Assembly: GCF_009708175.1 (NCBI RefSeq)
Contig: NZ_WMBB01000001.1
Coordinates: 558,001-622,000, forward strand
Length of the DNA stretch: 64,000 nucleotides
Reading direction: 5' to 3'
DNA from: Nocardia aurantiaca
GTDB lineage: Bacteria; Actinomycetota; Actinomycetes; Mycobacteriales; Mycobacteriaceae
In this document: positions 18,373-26,743 of the stretch, piece after piece
How positions within the stretch are numbered: position 1 is the first letter of the stretch
Layout: the number at the start of each line of letters is the position of its first letter
Program-made: the position numbers and the translations under genes
The notes under the pieces: model-generated
Seen by the model: the letters and a program-made list of their open reading frames with translations, nothing else
What the model was told of the DNA's origin: nothing
The model's database searches: none

Positions 18373-20267
18373 GCTTCGACCCGAACGGTAAGACCGTCGA
18401 CCAGATCCTCGACTATGGTGCGCCGGGACTGCAGTACTGGGAGCACTTCCTGCCCCTGTACACCGAAGCGTTCGGTGCACCGCGGGGTGTCGTCCTCGCC
18501 GACCTCTACGCCCGCTATGACGAGCAGCGCGGTACGAAGCTCGCCGACTTCGACACCGCCCGAACCGAACTCGGCAAGGCACTCGACGAGGCCGAGGCGC
18601 GCTGGTCGTCCCATCGGTCGGTGGCGCAGACCCTGCCCACCGCCTGGACCGGCGTTACCGGCACCGAGGCGCTGACGATCGTGAATTCCCAACTGCGCCA
18701 GGCTCGGGACGATCTCGACACCATCCGTGCCGCCTCCACCGCCATGGCCGCCGCCCTGGACCCACTCCGCCGATCTGTCCTCGCCAAGGCCGAGCACACC
18801 CTCGCCCTGCTCGAATCAACCGCGGACGGTGCGGGCCGCGTCGTCATCGACGGCAGAACCCCCGACGACATCGAGGCTCTCGGCGCCACCGACCCGTGGC
18901 TGACCGGCACGTTCCGGGCCGACGTCGATCACAAACTCGCGGCCTTCACCGCGACATGCGACGCCACCGACGAGACCTTCGAATCCCACTACCGCACCAT
19001 CATTACGGCCCTGGCCCAGGTCATCGACCACCCGTACCCCCAACCGGCCCAGGCTCTGCTGCCCCAACCCGATGTGAACCCGATGCCGAGTCCTCCCACC
19101 CCCCAACCCCTTCCGGCTCCGCAGTCCTACCCCGCGGTATCGCAGGCTCCCACGGTGCAGCCTCAGCCATCGCAGCAGCCCGTCGTCGCGCCCGCTCACT
19201 CGCCGACACCCACCGAATCGCCAGGTGCGTCCGAGCCGCTTCGGGCTCAGCCGCAAGGCCGAAGCCAACCCGCTGGCGGTGCGCCGGAAGCTGTGCCCGA
19301 CCACGCCGTCTCCACCGAACCGGCCGCCGCCACGGAACAAGCTGCTTCCCCTGCGGCAACTGACATGGCCCAATCTCCATCCGACCAGCTCGGCCGTACA
19401 GTGAAGGCTGCCCTCGACCAACTTGAAACCAGTCTTCAACAGGGCATTTCCGCCACCATAGAGAAATTCGGCGCCCTGACCGGCCAGACTTCACCCACGA
19501 TCGAAGACCCCGATGGCCCTCTCGATTCCAGGCGCCGGCCGGACCGATCAGCCGACTCGGTCCTGACGTCCGGCCGACTCGAATTCGATTTCGCCGGAAA
19601 GCATCTCCTCCTCGAGCGCACCTCGGAAGGCGACGTGACCGTTGCCGTCACCGACGAATCAGGCCGAACTCACACCTACGCGCTGTCTTTCGATCAGAAC
19701 GGAGATCCGGTTCTCACCACAGATGACCCGGCACACGGTCCCGTCGCGCCCGCGGGTGACGGCGCGCCCCAACAGTCTCCGCCCAGCTCGACAGACACGC
19801 CGCCCACGGCGGACGGCGGCGGAACGAACGGTACGTCGGAGGACACCCGGCCCATGGAGCCCGGCGAGGCTTCCGGGCCCGCGCCGGGCGCGCCCGTCCA
19901 ACCCGATTGTGCGCCCCTCACCTGCGCCGTTCCGGACGCCTCGGCCGCTCCGACGCCGGACGCCTGCCCGGACCGCGTACCGGATCTGGCTGCGCCGCCG
20001 GATGTTCCGGCGTCGCCACCCACTCTCGAACACAGGGCGCTGCCGAACTGTGCCCAGTCATCTCCTCCGGAACAGGTCGTTGGCGCTTGCCCGCCGCCGA
20101 CCCCGACCGCGCCGGACCAATACTTGGGAGCGCCCGCGCAACCGCTCGAAAACCCCGCGTCGCCGCTCACCGACCCCCCTCCGTCATTGGCGGAACCCGG
20201 TGCGCGGATGGAGATCCCGGAGGGAGGTGTCGAAATCCCTGAGACCACAGATCTTGTCGTGCCGTAG
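18369..20267 (+). CDS. Large WXG-like secreted protein with Pro-rich tail
   Basis: The product has 632 residues. The first 230 are helical, with a WXG-like turn (LPTAWTGVTG, W93-G95) between two long helices, as expected of a type VII substrate partner for the upstream EspC-like protein. Residues 235-340 are Pro/Gln/Thr-rich. A small beta-rich module follows (about 395-445; LEFDFAGKHLLLERTSEGD, THTYALSFDQNGDP). The remaining 180 residues are Pro-rich with five Cys spread through about 80 residues. No catalytic motif was found. It is translationally coupled to the EspC-like gene. An exported structural or effector role is inferred. Confidence 0.8.
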   Translation: MSFDPNGKTVDQILDYGAPGLQYWEHFLPLYTEAFGAPRGVVLADLYARYDEQRGTKLADFDTARTELGKALDEAEARWSSHRSVAQTLPTAWTGVTGTEALTIVNSQLRQARDDLDTIRAASTAMAAALDPLRRSVLAKAEHTLALLESTADGAGRVVIDGRTPDDIEALGATDPWLTGTFRADVDHKLAAFTATCDATDETFESHYRTIITALAQVIDHPYPQPAQALLPQPDVNPMPSPPTPQPLPAPQSYPAVSQAPTVQPQPSQQPVVAPAHSPTPTESPGASEPLRAQPQGRSQPAGGAPEAVPDHAVSTEPAAATEQAASPAATDMAQSPSDQLGRTVKAALDQLETSLQQGISATIEKFGALTGQTSPTIEDPDGPLDSRRRPDRSADSVLTSGRLEFDFAGKHLLLERTSEGDVTVAVTDESGRTHTYALSFDQNGDPVLTTDDPAHGPVAPAGDGAPQQSPPSSTDTPPTADGGGTNGTSEDTRPMEPGEASGPAPGAPVQPDCAPLTCAVPDASAAPTPDACPDRVPDLAAPPDVPASPPTLEHRALPNCAQSSPPEQVVGACPPPTPTAPDQYLGAPAQPLENPASPLTDPPPSLAEPGARMEIPEGGVEIPETTDLVVP

Positions 20268-20359
20268 TGGCCACTCTGGTTGACCGCGTGCAATGTGGGC
20301 GGCGCGGGGCTGCGGGCACGACGGCCGGCGACTGCTCTGTGCTCGTGGTCGGTATCGGG

Positions 20360-21223
20360 TTACTTGCGCAGGGCCTGGATGAGTTGGAGGACCGGGAGCT
20401 TCTGGGGCTGTTCGGGCTCTTCCTCGATGGCGTGCGGGTCCACCAGTTGGGTGTGGGGGAGCGCGGCCTCGGGGTCGGCGAAGGGCTTGTACTTCTTGTC
20501 GCCGAGGACGGTGTAGTTGAGGTAGCCCACGAGCAGGGCCCGGGTGAGGCGTTCGGTCTTGGGCTCGTGCTTGCCCGCGCCGAGGGCGGCCAGGGCGCGG
20601 CGGCCCTCGATCATGCCGTTGTGACCGGCCTTGTCGAGGGAGCGCAGGATCGCGCCCTCGCCCCAGGCGGCGGCCAGGGGGATGGCATCGGAGCTGACCG
20701 AGTCGATATCGGTGGCGCCGGCCAGGATCAGGGCGGGCGCGTCGATGGTGGGGGCCAGCGCCTCGGCGGACGGGGCGGTGGGCGAGGGGTACAGCGCCGC
20801 GATGGCGGCGACCTCGCGCTGGGAGGCGGCGATGACGGCCGCGCCCGCCCCCATGCCGTGCCCGGCCAGGGTCAGTTTGTCGGGGTGCACGCTGACGTTG
20901 CCCGCGCCCAGCCGTACCCCGGTGCAGATGTCCAGAGTGGTCAGCAGATCCGTGGCCAGGTTCAGGTGTGAGGGGATGGGTCCGCGCTCGGTGTCGGGCG
21001 CCGCGGCGACATAGCCCCAGGAGGCCAGATGCTCCAGCAGCCGGCGGTAGTTGCCCACCCCGGTCAGCCACCCGTGCCCGAACGCCACCGCGGGCAGATT
21101 GAGTCCCTTCCCGGGCGTGTACACCACGCCCGGCAGCCCGGCGATGCCGAGATTCCCGCGCAGCACCTCATGCGGGCCGCGCAGGGTCAGAGTGCTCAGA
21201 AGCGATTTCACAGACGCCGACAC
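20360..21223 (-). CDS. Alpha/beta-hydrolase-fold protein lacking the nucleophile Ser
   Basis: The GTG at 21223 gives 287 residues (MSASVKSLLSTLTLRGPHEVL). TAAGTT-like upstream sequence, TAAGTT, ends 7 nt before it, so a leaderless message is likely; a longer reading to 21268 exists. The fold resembles the dienelactone/cutinase-like group: AFGHGWLTG oxyanion region, then LAGHGMGAGAAV at the nucleophile elbow, ILAGATDID near the acid, and AGHNGMIEG with the His. The elbow normally reads GHSMG; here the Ser codon is GGC (Gly), so ordinary hydrolysis looks impossible. It is divergent from glmS. A non-catalytic or regulatory role is possible. Confidence 0.85.
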   Translation of the reverse strand: MSASVKSLLSTLTLRGPHEVLRGNLGIAGLPGVVYTPGKGLNLPAVAFGHGWLTGVGNYRRLLEHLASWGYVAAAPDTERGPIPSHLNLATDLLTTLDICTGVRLGAGNVSVHPDKLTLAGHGMGAGAAVIAASQREVAAIAALYPSPTAPSAEALAPTIDAPALILAGATDIDSVSSDAIPLAAAWGEGAILRSLDKAGHNGMIEGRRALAALGAGKHEPKTERLTRALLVGYLNYTVLGDKKYKPFADPEAALPHTQLVDPHAIEEEPEQPQKLPVLQLIQALRK

Positions 21224-21272
21224 GGTGATGAACTTAGTCGGTAATGGCCCGAGATGCTTCAAGCGCACGAGG

Positions 21273-21465
21273 TTCGCGGCCCAAGCGCAGGTCTGTGGAG
21301 CGCTCGTTCTGGACCGCGGCTCGATAGACCTCCGCCTTGCACCTCCGACTGGGGGGCGGGGGCGTGAACGGCTTCATAGACCCGCGCCTCGGAGGAGCGC
21401 AGGAGGGACGATCGAGACCTCCAGCGCCGCGAACCCGACCGGAGCAGCGGGCAAATCGGATACAG
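21273..21465 (+). repeat. Family A element, copy A1 (with nested family B arms)
   Basis: Outer arms TTCGCGGC (21273-21280) and GCCGCGAA (21426-21433) match those of copies A2 and A3, as do the right-arm core ATCGAGACCTCCAGCGCC and the downstream landmark GGGCAAATCGGATACAG. Between the arms lies extra material with a family B hairpin: GCGCAGGTCTGTGGAG (21285-21300) opposite GGCTCGATAGACCTCCGCC. It fills the divergent spacer upstream of glmS. Confidence 0.6.
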
Positions 21466-21480
21466 CTAGGCTTGTGGCCC

Positions 21481-23349
21481 ATGTGCGGAATCGTGGGGTA
21501 TGTGGGGTACCGGGATGCGCTCGGCGTGGTGGTCGATGCGTTGCGCCGCATGGAATATCGAGGCTACGACTCCGCGGGAGTGGCGATCCTGGACGGCGCG
21601 GGCGGCCTCGCGGTGGAGCGCAAGGCGGGGCGTCTGGCCAATCTGGAGGCGGAGCTCGCCGAGACCGGACGGGAGCGCTTCGCCGGGGCCACCGGCATGG
21701 GCCACACCCGCTGGGCCACGCACGGCGCGCCGACCGACCGCAATGCCCATCCGCATCGCGATCACACCGGGCGGGTCGCGGTGGTGCACAACGGCATCAT
21801 CGAGAACTTCGCCCCGCTGCGCCGCGAGCTGGAAGAGGCCGGGGTCGAGCTGGGTAGCGACACCGACACCGAGGTGGCGGTGCACCTGGTGGCTCGCGCC
21901 TATGCGGCCGGGGACACCGCGGGTGATTTCGTCGCCTCCGTGCTCGCCGTGGTGCGCCGTCTGGAAGGCGCGTTCACGCTGGTCTTCTCGCACGCCGACC
22001 ACCCGGGCACCATCGTGGCCGCCCGTCGCTCCACCCCGCTGGTGGTGGGTGTCGGCCGGGGAGAGATGTTCATCGCCTCCGATGTGACCGCCTTCATCGA
22101 ACACACCCGGGAGGCGGTGGAACTCGGCCAGGACCAGGCTGTGGTCATCACCGCCGACGGCTACCGGGTCACTGACTTCGCCGGTCGGACCGACGGCGTC
22201 CGGATCCGCCCGTTCACCATCGATTGGGATCTGGCCGCCGCTGAGAAGGGCGGCCACGACTATTTCATGCTCAAGGAGATTCAGGAGCAGCCCGCCGGCG
22301 TCGCCGACACCCTCATCGGCCACTACGCGGGCGGCCGCATCATTCTCGACGAGCAGCGGCTGGCCGATCAGGAGCTGCGCGAGTTCGACAAGGTCTTCGT
22401 AGTGGCCTGCGGCAGTTCGTATCACGCGGGCCTGCTGGCCAAATACGCCATCGAGCACTGGACCCGCCTGCCCGTCGAGGTCGAGCTCGCCAGCGAATTC
22501 CGTTACCGCGACCCGGTTCTGGACCGCTCCACCCTGGTGGTCGCCATCTCGCAGTCCGGCGAGACCGCCGACACCCTGGAGGCCGTGCGCCACGCCAAGG
22601 AGCAGAAGGCGCGAGTGCTGGCCATCTGCAACACCAATGGCGCGCAGATCCCGCGCGAATCCGACGCCGTCCTCTACACCCGCACCGGGCCGGAGATCGG
22701 CGTAGCCTCCACCAAGGCGTTCCTGGCCCAGATCACCGCCAACTACCTGGTCGGCCTGGCGCTGGCCCAGGCGCGCGGCACCAAGTACCCGGACGAGGTG
22801 GCGCGCGAGTTCGCGCAGCTGGAGTCCATGCCGAAACTCGTTGCCCAGGTGCTGGAGTCGGGCGATCGGGTGCGTGAGATCGCCCGGCGGTTCGCGCACG
22901 TGCCCACCGTGCTGTTCCTGGGTCGCCACGTCGGCTACCCGGTCGCCCTCGAGGGTGCCCTGAAGCTCAAGGAATTGGCGTACATGCACGCCGAGGGCTT
23001 CGCGGCGGGCGAACTCAAGCACGGCCCGATCGCGCTCATCGAGGACGGACTTCCGGTCTTCGTGGTCATGCCGTCCGCGAAGGGCCGCGCGGTCCTGCAC
23101 TCCAAGCTGCTCAGCAATATCCGCGAGATCCAGGCGCGCGGCGCGCGCACCATCGTCATCGCCGAGGACGGCGATGACACCGTGCGGCCGTTCGCCGACC
23201 ACCTGATCGAAATCCCCTCGGCCCCAACGCTGTACCAGCCGTTGCTGTCCACCGTGCCACTTCAGATCTTCGCCGCCGAGGTGGCACAGGCCCGTGGCTA
23301 CGACGTGGACAAGCCGCGGAATCTCGCGAAGTCCGTCACGGTCGAATAG
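21481..23349 (+). CDS. glmS: Glutamine-fructose-6-phosphate aminotransferase
   Basis: GlmS makes glucosamine-6-phosphate from fructose-6-phosphate and glutamine, the first committed step to UDP-GlcNAc. The ATG at 21481 places the catalytic Cys second (MCGIVGYVGY), as required after Met removal, giving 622 residues. The glutaminase half has GMGHTRWATHG and HNGIIENF. The isomerase half has two SIS domains: VACGSSYHAG, SQSGETADTLEA, STKAFLAQ, and ELAYMHAEGF, ending DVDKPRNLAKSVTVE. TAGGCT lies 8 nt before the ATG, suggesting a very short or absent leader. There is no glmS ribozyme; the upstream spacer holds repeat A1. Confidence 0.98.
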   Translation: MCGIVGYVGYRDALGVVVDALRRMEYRGYDSAGVAILDGAGGLAVERKAGRLANLEAELAETGRERFAGATGMGHTRWATHGAPTDRNAHPHRDHTGRVAVVHNGIIENFAPLRRELEEAGVELGSDTDTEVAVHLVARAYAAGDTAGDFVASVLAVVRRLEGAFTLVFSHADHPGTIVAARRSTPLVVGVGRGEMFIASDVTAFIEHTREAVELGQDQAVVITADGYRVTDFAGRTDGVRIRPFTIDWDLAAAEKGGHDYFMLKEIQEQPAGVADTLIGHYAGGRIILDEQRLADQELREFDKVFVVACGSSYHAGLLAKYAIEHWTRLPVEVELASEFRYRDPVLDRSTLVVAISQSGETADTLEAVRHAKEQKARVLAICNTNGAQIPRESDAVLYTRTGPEIGVASTKAFLAQITANYLVGLALAQARGTKYPDEVAREFAQLESMPKLVAQVLESGDRVREIARRFAHVPTVLFLGRHVGYPVALEGALKLKELAYMHAEGFAAGELKHGPIALIEDGLPVFVVMPSAKGRAVLHSKLLSNIREIQARGARTIVIAEDGDDTVRPFADHLIEIPSAPTLYQPLLSTVPLQIFAAEVAQARGYDVDKPRNLAKSVTVE

Positions 23350-23377
23350 CTCCGAGCGTCCGGTCGAAGATTCGCCC

Positions 23378-23453
23378 CGTCACTCCAGCGCGCACGTGGC
23401 TGGAATCCACTCGGTCGGCAGTGGATCTCGGCCCCGAGCATGCCGGGATGACG
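23378..23453. terminator. Family D hairpin D2 between convergent genes
   Basis: Two 34-nt arms, starting CGTCACTCCAGCG on the left and ending GCCGGGATGACG on the right, form a long imperfect hairpin with an 8-nt loop. It lies exactly between the glmS stop and the convergent cupredoxin stop, so it can end transcription from both sides. Related hairpins lie at 4757 and 31827. Confidence 0.65.
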
Positions 23454-23457
23454 TTGA

Positions 23458-23883
23458 TCACTGCACGGTGACGGTGCCCTTCATATCCGGGTGCAGCGGG
23501 CACAGGTAGCGGTAGGTGCCGGCCGTGGTGAAGGTGTGGCTCCATTCGCCCTTGTGGATGATCGGACTATTGATGCCCAGCGCCACGTCGCCGATGCCCT
23601 GTACGGCGTGCGGGGCCTTGTCCTCGAACTTCCAGGTCACGGTGTCCCCGGCCTTGACGGTGACGTCGGCGGGGGAGAACGCCATGTCCTTCACCTCGAT
23701 CGTGACCGCGGCGGGCGCGACCGGACCGGTCGAGGCGGCGGCGCTCGACGTGGCCGCCGGAGCCGACGTACCGGTGGCCGCGGTGTTCGAGTGGTCCGAC
23801 GAGCAGCCCCCGGCCGCTAGCGCTCCCGCCACGACGGCGACGAGAAGCAGGGCACGCGAGGACGACTGGCGACGGATCGACAT
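23458..23883 (-). CDS. Type 1 copper (cupredoxin/plastocyanin-like) lipoprotein
   Basis: The ATG at 23883 gives 141 residues (MSIRRQSSSRALLLVAVVAG). The signal peptide ends in a lipobox-like AAGGC, so the protein is probably lipid-anchored outside the membrane. An Ala/Ser/Thr linker leads to a plastocyanin-type domain: FSPADVTVKAGDTVTWKFED, His in APHAVQG, then Cys, His and Met in YLCPLHPDMKG, the full type 1 copper set. It probably shuttles electrons or binds copper at the surface. TAACCT ends 7 nt before the ATG, so the message is probably leaderless. It is divergent from nnr. Confidence 0.9.
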   Translation of the reverse strand: MSIRRQSSSRALLLVAVVAGALAAGGCSSDHSNTAATGTSAPAATSSAAASTGPVAPAAVTIEVKDMAFSPADVTVKAGDTVTWKFEDKAPHAVQGIGDVALGINSPIIHKGEWSHTFTTAGTYRYLCPLHPDMKGTVTVQ

Positions 23884-24004
23884 GCCAGCCAGGTTAGTCC
23901 CCCGCCGATGACGGGCCACTCGTGGGCACCCGCGCTGACCTGCGTCGCGATCCGACCAGCGTAGTCTCCACAAGCGCAGGCAATCCAGATCCGGGAGGCG
24001 AACC

Positions 24005-25549
24005 ATGACCGCACCCGCGGTGCGCGCGTACTACACGGTCGACGAGATCCGGGCGGCCGAGGCCGAACTCTTCACCCGGGTGCCCCACGGAATGCCCATG
24101 CGGCGGGCCGCCTTCGGTCTCGCCGATGTGGTGGCGCGGGAACTGCGGGAACGCACCGGCGGCGTGGCCGGGCGCGCGGTGACCCTGCTGGTCGGCTCCG
24201 GCGACAACGGCGGCGACGCGCTGTGGGCGGGATCGTTCCTGCGCCGGCGCGGGGTCGCGGTGCGCGCGGTGCTGCTCGCGCCCGAGCGGGCCCACGCGCA
24301 GGGACTGGCCGCGCTGTGCCGCACGGGTGGCCGCGCCGTGAGCGCGCCGGCCTCGCCGGACGAACTGCGGGCGGATCGGATGCCCCCGGGAACGCTTCCC
24401 TGCGTTCGCGGCAACCGGGACGTGCCCAGGCCGGTTCGCGACCTGCTGGGCGAACCGGACCTCGTCGTGGACGGCATCGTCGGGATCTCGGGACGGGGCC
24501 CGCTCCGTCCGGTGGCCGCCGAAGTGGTTGCGGGCGTGCGCTGCCCGATCATCGCCGTCGACCTGCCCAGCGGTGTCGATCCGGATACCGGGGCCGTGAC
24601 CGGCCCCGCGGTCACCGCGGATGTCACCGTTACCTTCGGTGCGTACAAGCCGGTGCATGCCCTGGCCGCACCGCACTGCGGACGAACCGAATTGGTACCC
24701 ATCGGATTACGGCTGCCGATGGCGAATCTGGCTGCGCTGGAACCGCACACGGTCGGTGCGGGCTGGCCTGTTCCCGGTCCGTCCGACGACAAGTACACCC
24801 AGGGCGTCACCGGTGTGTGCGCGGGCAGCGCCACCTACCCGGGTGCGGCCGTACTGTGCACCGGCGGCGCGATCACCGCCACCTCCGGCATGGTCCGCTA
24901 CGCGGGTACCGGCGCGGCTCAGGTCGTCGCCCACTTCCCGGAAGTGATTGCCGCCGAATCCATCTCCGCCACCGGCCGTGTCCAGTCCTGGGTCTTCGGA
25001 CCCGGCGCGGGCACCGACTCGGCAGCCCGAGATCGCCTCGCCGAAATCCTCGCCACCGATCTCCCCGTCGTGGTGGACGCAGACGGCCTCACCCTGCTGG
25101 CCGCCGACCCGAGCCTGGTGACGGGCCGCGGCGCCCCGACCGTCCTCACTCCGCACGCCGGTGAGTTCGCCCGTCTAACCGGCTCCGAACCCGGCCTCGA
25201 CCGTGTCACCGCCGTCCGCAAACTGGCCGAATCCTGGCAGGTCACAGTCCTTTTGAAGGGGCGAGCCACCCTGGTCGCCGGCCCCGACCGCCCCGTCTTC
25301 GTCAATGAGGCGGGCGGTTCCTGGGCCGCCACCGCCGGTTCCGGTGATGTCCTCTCCGGCATTATCGCCGCCCTGCTGGCCCACGGCTCGCACCCGGCCT
25401 GGGCCGCAGCGGCCGCCGCCCGCGTCCACGCTCTCGCCGCCAACCTGGCCGCCCACGCCAGCACCGCCGCCGGTGCACCGATCTCCGCCTCTCCCTTGCT
25501 CTCCCACATTCGCGAGGCCATCGGCACACTCCGGGAGCTCGCCATCTGA
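24005..25549 (+). CDS. nnr: Bifunctional NAD(P)H-hydrate epimerase/dehydratase
   Basis: This enzyme repairs damaged NAD(P)H: the N-terminal domain epimerises NAD(P)HX and the C-terminal domain dehydrates the S form back to NAD(P)H. The product has 514 residues. The epimerase part (1-220) has GSGDNGGDALWAGSFLRRRG and VDLPSGVDPDTGAV. The ribokinase-like dehydratase part has DADGLTLLA, LTPHAGEFARLTG, LLKGRATLV and the ATP/ADP loop AGSGDVLSG, where AGTGD is more usual. GGGAGG precedes the ATG. It has the same place relative to glmS and alr as in M. tuberculosis. Confidence 0.95.
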   Translation: MTAPAVRAYYTVDEIRAAEAELFTRVPHGMPMRRAAFGLADVVARELRERTGGVAGRAVTLLVGSGDNGGDALWAGSFLRRRGVAVRAVLLAPERAHAQGLAALCRTGGRAVSAPASPDELRADRMPPGTLPCVRGNRDVPRPVRDLLGEPDLVVDGIVGISGRGPLRPVAAEVVAGVRCPIIAVDLPSGVDPDTGAVTGPAVTADVTVTFGAYKPVHALAAPHCGRTELVPIGLRLPMANLAALEPHTVGAGWPVPGPSDDKYTQGVTGVCAGSATYPGAAVLCTGGAITATSGMVRYAGTGAAQVVAHFPEVIAAESISATGRVQSWVFGPGAGTDSAARDRLAEILATDLPVVVDADGLTLLAADPSLVTGRGAPTVLTPHAGEFARLTGSEPGLDRVTAVRKLAESWQVTVLLKGRATLVAGPDRPVFVNEAGGSWAATAGSGDVLSGIIAALLAHGSHPAWAAAAAARVHALAANLAAHASTAAGAPISASPLLSHIREAIGTLRELAI

Positions 25550-25639
25550 TCTTCCGCCGCGGGGGCCCCGGGATTCGGTGTCGCCGGCGGCGTGTCGCGC
25601 CGAGGCCAAACGGTGCATTCCGGGGGAGGAGTCCAGGTC

Positions 25640-25738
25640 ATGGAAGACCTTGCGGTGAAGTCCATTTCATATAGGGCATGCGATTCTCCCGTGCCATGCC
25701 CTGGCGGCCAGAGGTTGCGCATGCCGGGGTGTGGCTGA
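25640..25738 (+). CDS. Possible 32-residue small protein
   Basis: An ATG at 25640 sits 8 nt after a strong ribosome-binding sequence (GGGGGAGGAG) and opens a 32-codon frame starting MEDLAVKSISYRACDSPVPC with three Cys. It lies in the 248-bp gap between nnr and the convergent LysR gene. No family is known to me and no modification enzymes are nearby. The ribosome-binding site is the only positive evidence. Confidence 0.25.
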   Translation: MEDLAVKSISYRACDSPVPCPGGQRLRMPGCG

Positions 25739-25797
25739 GAGCCGACTCCAGCTGCTTCTGCCCGCCGTCGGACGCGCGCTGTGCGATACGCGGGAAT

Positions 25798-26673
25798 TCA
25801 CTCGGCGGGGTTGGTGGCGGCGGCGCGGAGGGCGGTGCGCGCGGCCGCGACGACCGGATGAGCGCCGGTGCCGCGCCGGTAGGCGAGGTGGGTGCGGCGG
25901 TGGGCCGACAGCGCGGTCAGGATGACGCCCGAGGGCACTGTGAGTGCGCCCAGGTCGGGGACGAGCGCGACGCCCTGGCCTGCGGCGACCAGTGCCAGGA
26001 CGGTGCCGAAGTCGTCGGCGTGGTGGCGGATGCGCGGGGTGAATCCGGCGGCGAGGCAGGCTCGGACGGTCATCTCGTAGCAGAGGGTGCCGGGCGTGCC
26101 CGCGATCCAGGGCGAATCGGCATGCGCGGCAAGCGGTCCGGGCTCGCGGGCGGCGAGGTGGACGGTTTCCTCGAACAGCGGCTCGGCGTCGAGACCGGGC
26201 TCCGGCGCGAGCGGCACGTGATCGTACTCCTGGAGCAGCGCGATGTCCAGGGTCTCGGCGCGTAGCGCGGCCGGGGCGGCCGCCGGATCCAGCTCGGTGA
26301 CAAGCAGTTCCAGCAGGGGATGATCGCGACTGAGGGTGACCAGCGCGGGCGAGAGGATGGTGTGGACCGCTGTCGGAAACGCGCCGATACGCAGGGTGCC
26401 GGTGAGTTCGGTTCGGCAGGAGGCGAGTTCGGCGGTCGCCTCCTCCAGCACGGCCAGGATGGTCTCGGTGTGCTCGACCAGGCGCAGCGCGGCCGGAGTG
26501 AGGGTGACGCTGCGCCCTGTCCGCTCCAGCAGCGGCACCCCCGCCTCGCGTTCCAACGCGGTGAGCTGCTGGGACACCGCCGAGGGCGTGTAGGTGAGGG
26601 CGTCGGCGACCGCGGCGATGGTGCCGCGATGCGCGAGCTCGCGGAGCAGGCGCAGACGACGGACATCCAGCAT
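25798..26673 (-). CDS. LysR-family transcriptional regulator
   Basis: The product has 291 residues. The N-terminal winged helix-turn-helix (MLDVRRLRLLRELAHRGTIA, YTPSAVSQQLTALEREAG, PLLERTGRSVTLT) is typical LysR. The effector-binding domain runs from about residue 90 (GTLRIGAFPTAVHTILSPAL). LysR proteins usually control the divergent neighbour, here the DapA-like aldolase 70 bp away, so that gene is the likely target and its substrate or product the likely ligand. The ligand cannot be read from sequence. Confidence 0.93.
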   Translation of the reverse strand: MLDVRRLRLLRELAHRGTIAAVADALTYTPSAVSQQLTALEREAGVPLLERTGRSVTLTPAALRLVEHTETILAVLEEATAELASCRTELTGTLRIGAFPTAVHTILSPALVTLSRDHPLLELLVTELDPAAAPAALRAETLDIALLQEYDHVPLAPEPGLDAEPLFEETVHLAAREPGPLAAHADSPWIAGTPGTLCYEMTVRACLAAGFTPRIRHHADDFGTVLALVAAGQGVALVPDLGALTVPSGVILTALSAHRRTHLAYRRGTGAHPVVAAARTALRAAATNPAE

Positions 26674-26743
26674 CAGCTGATCTTATGCTCGGGCGAAGAA
26701 ACGTGAAATAGACCTGACGCACGCTGTCGATCACGCTGGTCAT

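Noticed and set aside
21234..21480. A glmS ribozyme or riboswitch upstream of glmS
   Set aside because: The spacer is made of repeat A1 and a -10 box 8 nt before the ATG. No glmS ribozyme core is present, and a leaderless start leaves no room.
24360..24440. An insertion in nnr (around MPPGTLPCVRGNRDVPRPV)
   Set aside because: The frame stays open and the flanking epimerase motifs are intact; it reads as a variable loop, not an inserted element.
25705..25750. A partial family C copy (GTGGCTGAGAGCCGACTCC)
   Set aside because: Only the first arm is similar; the later landmarks are missing, so chance or a very degraded copy cannot be told apart.
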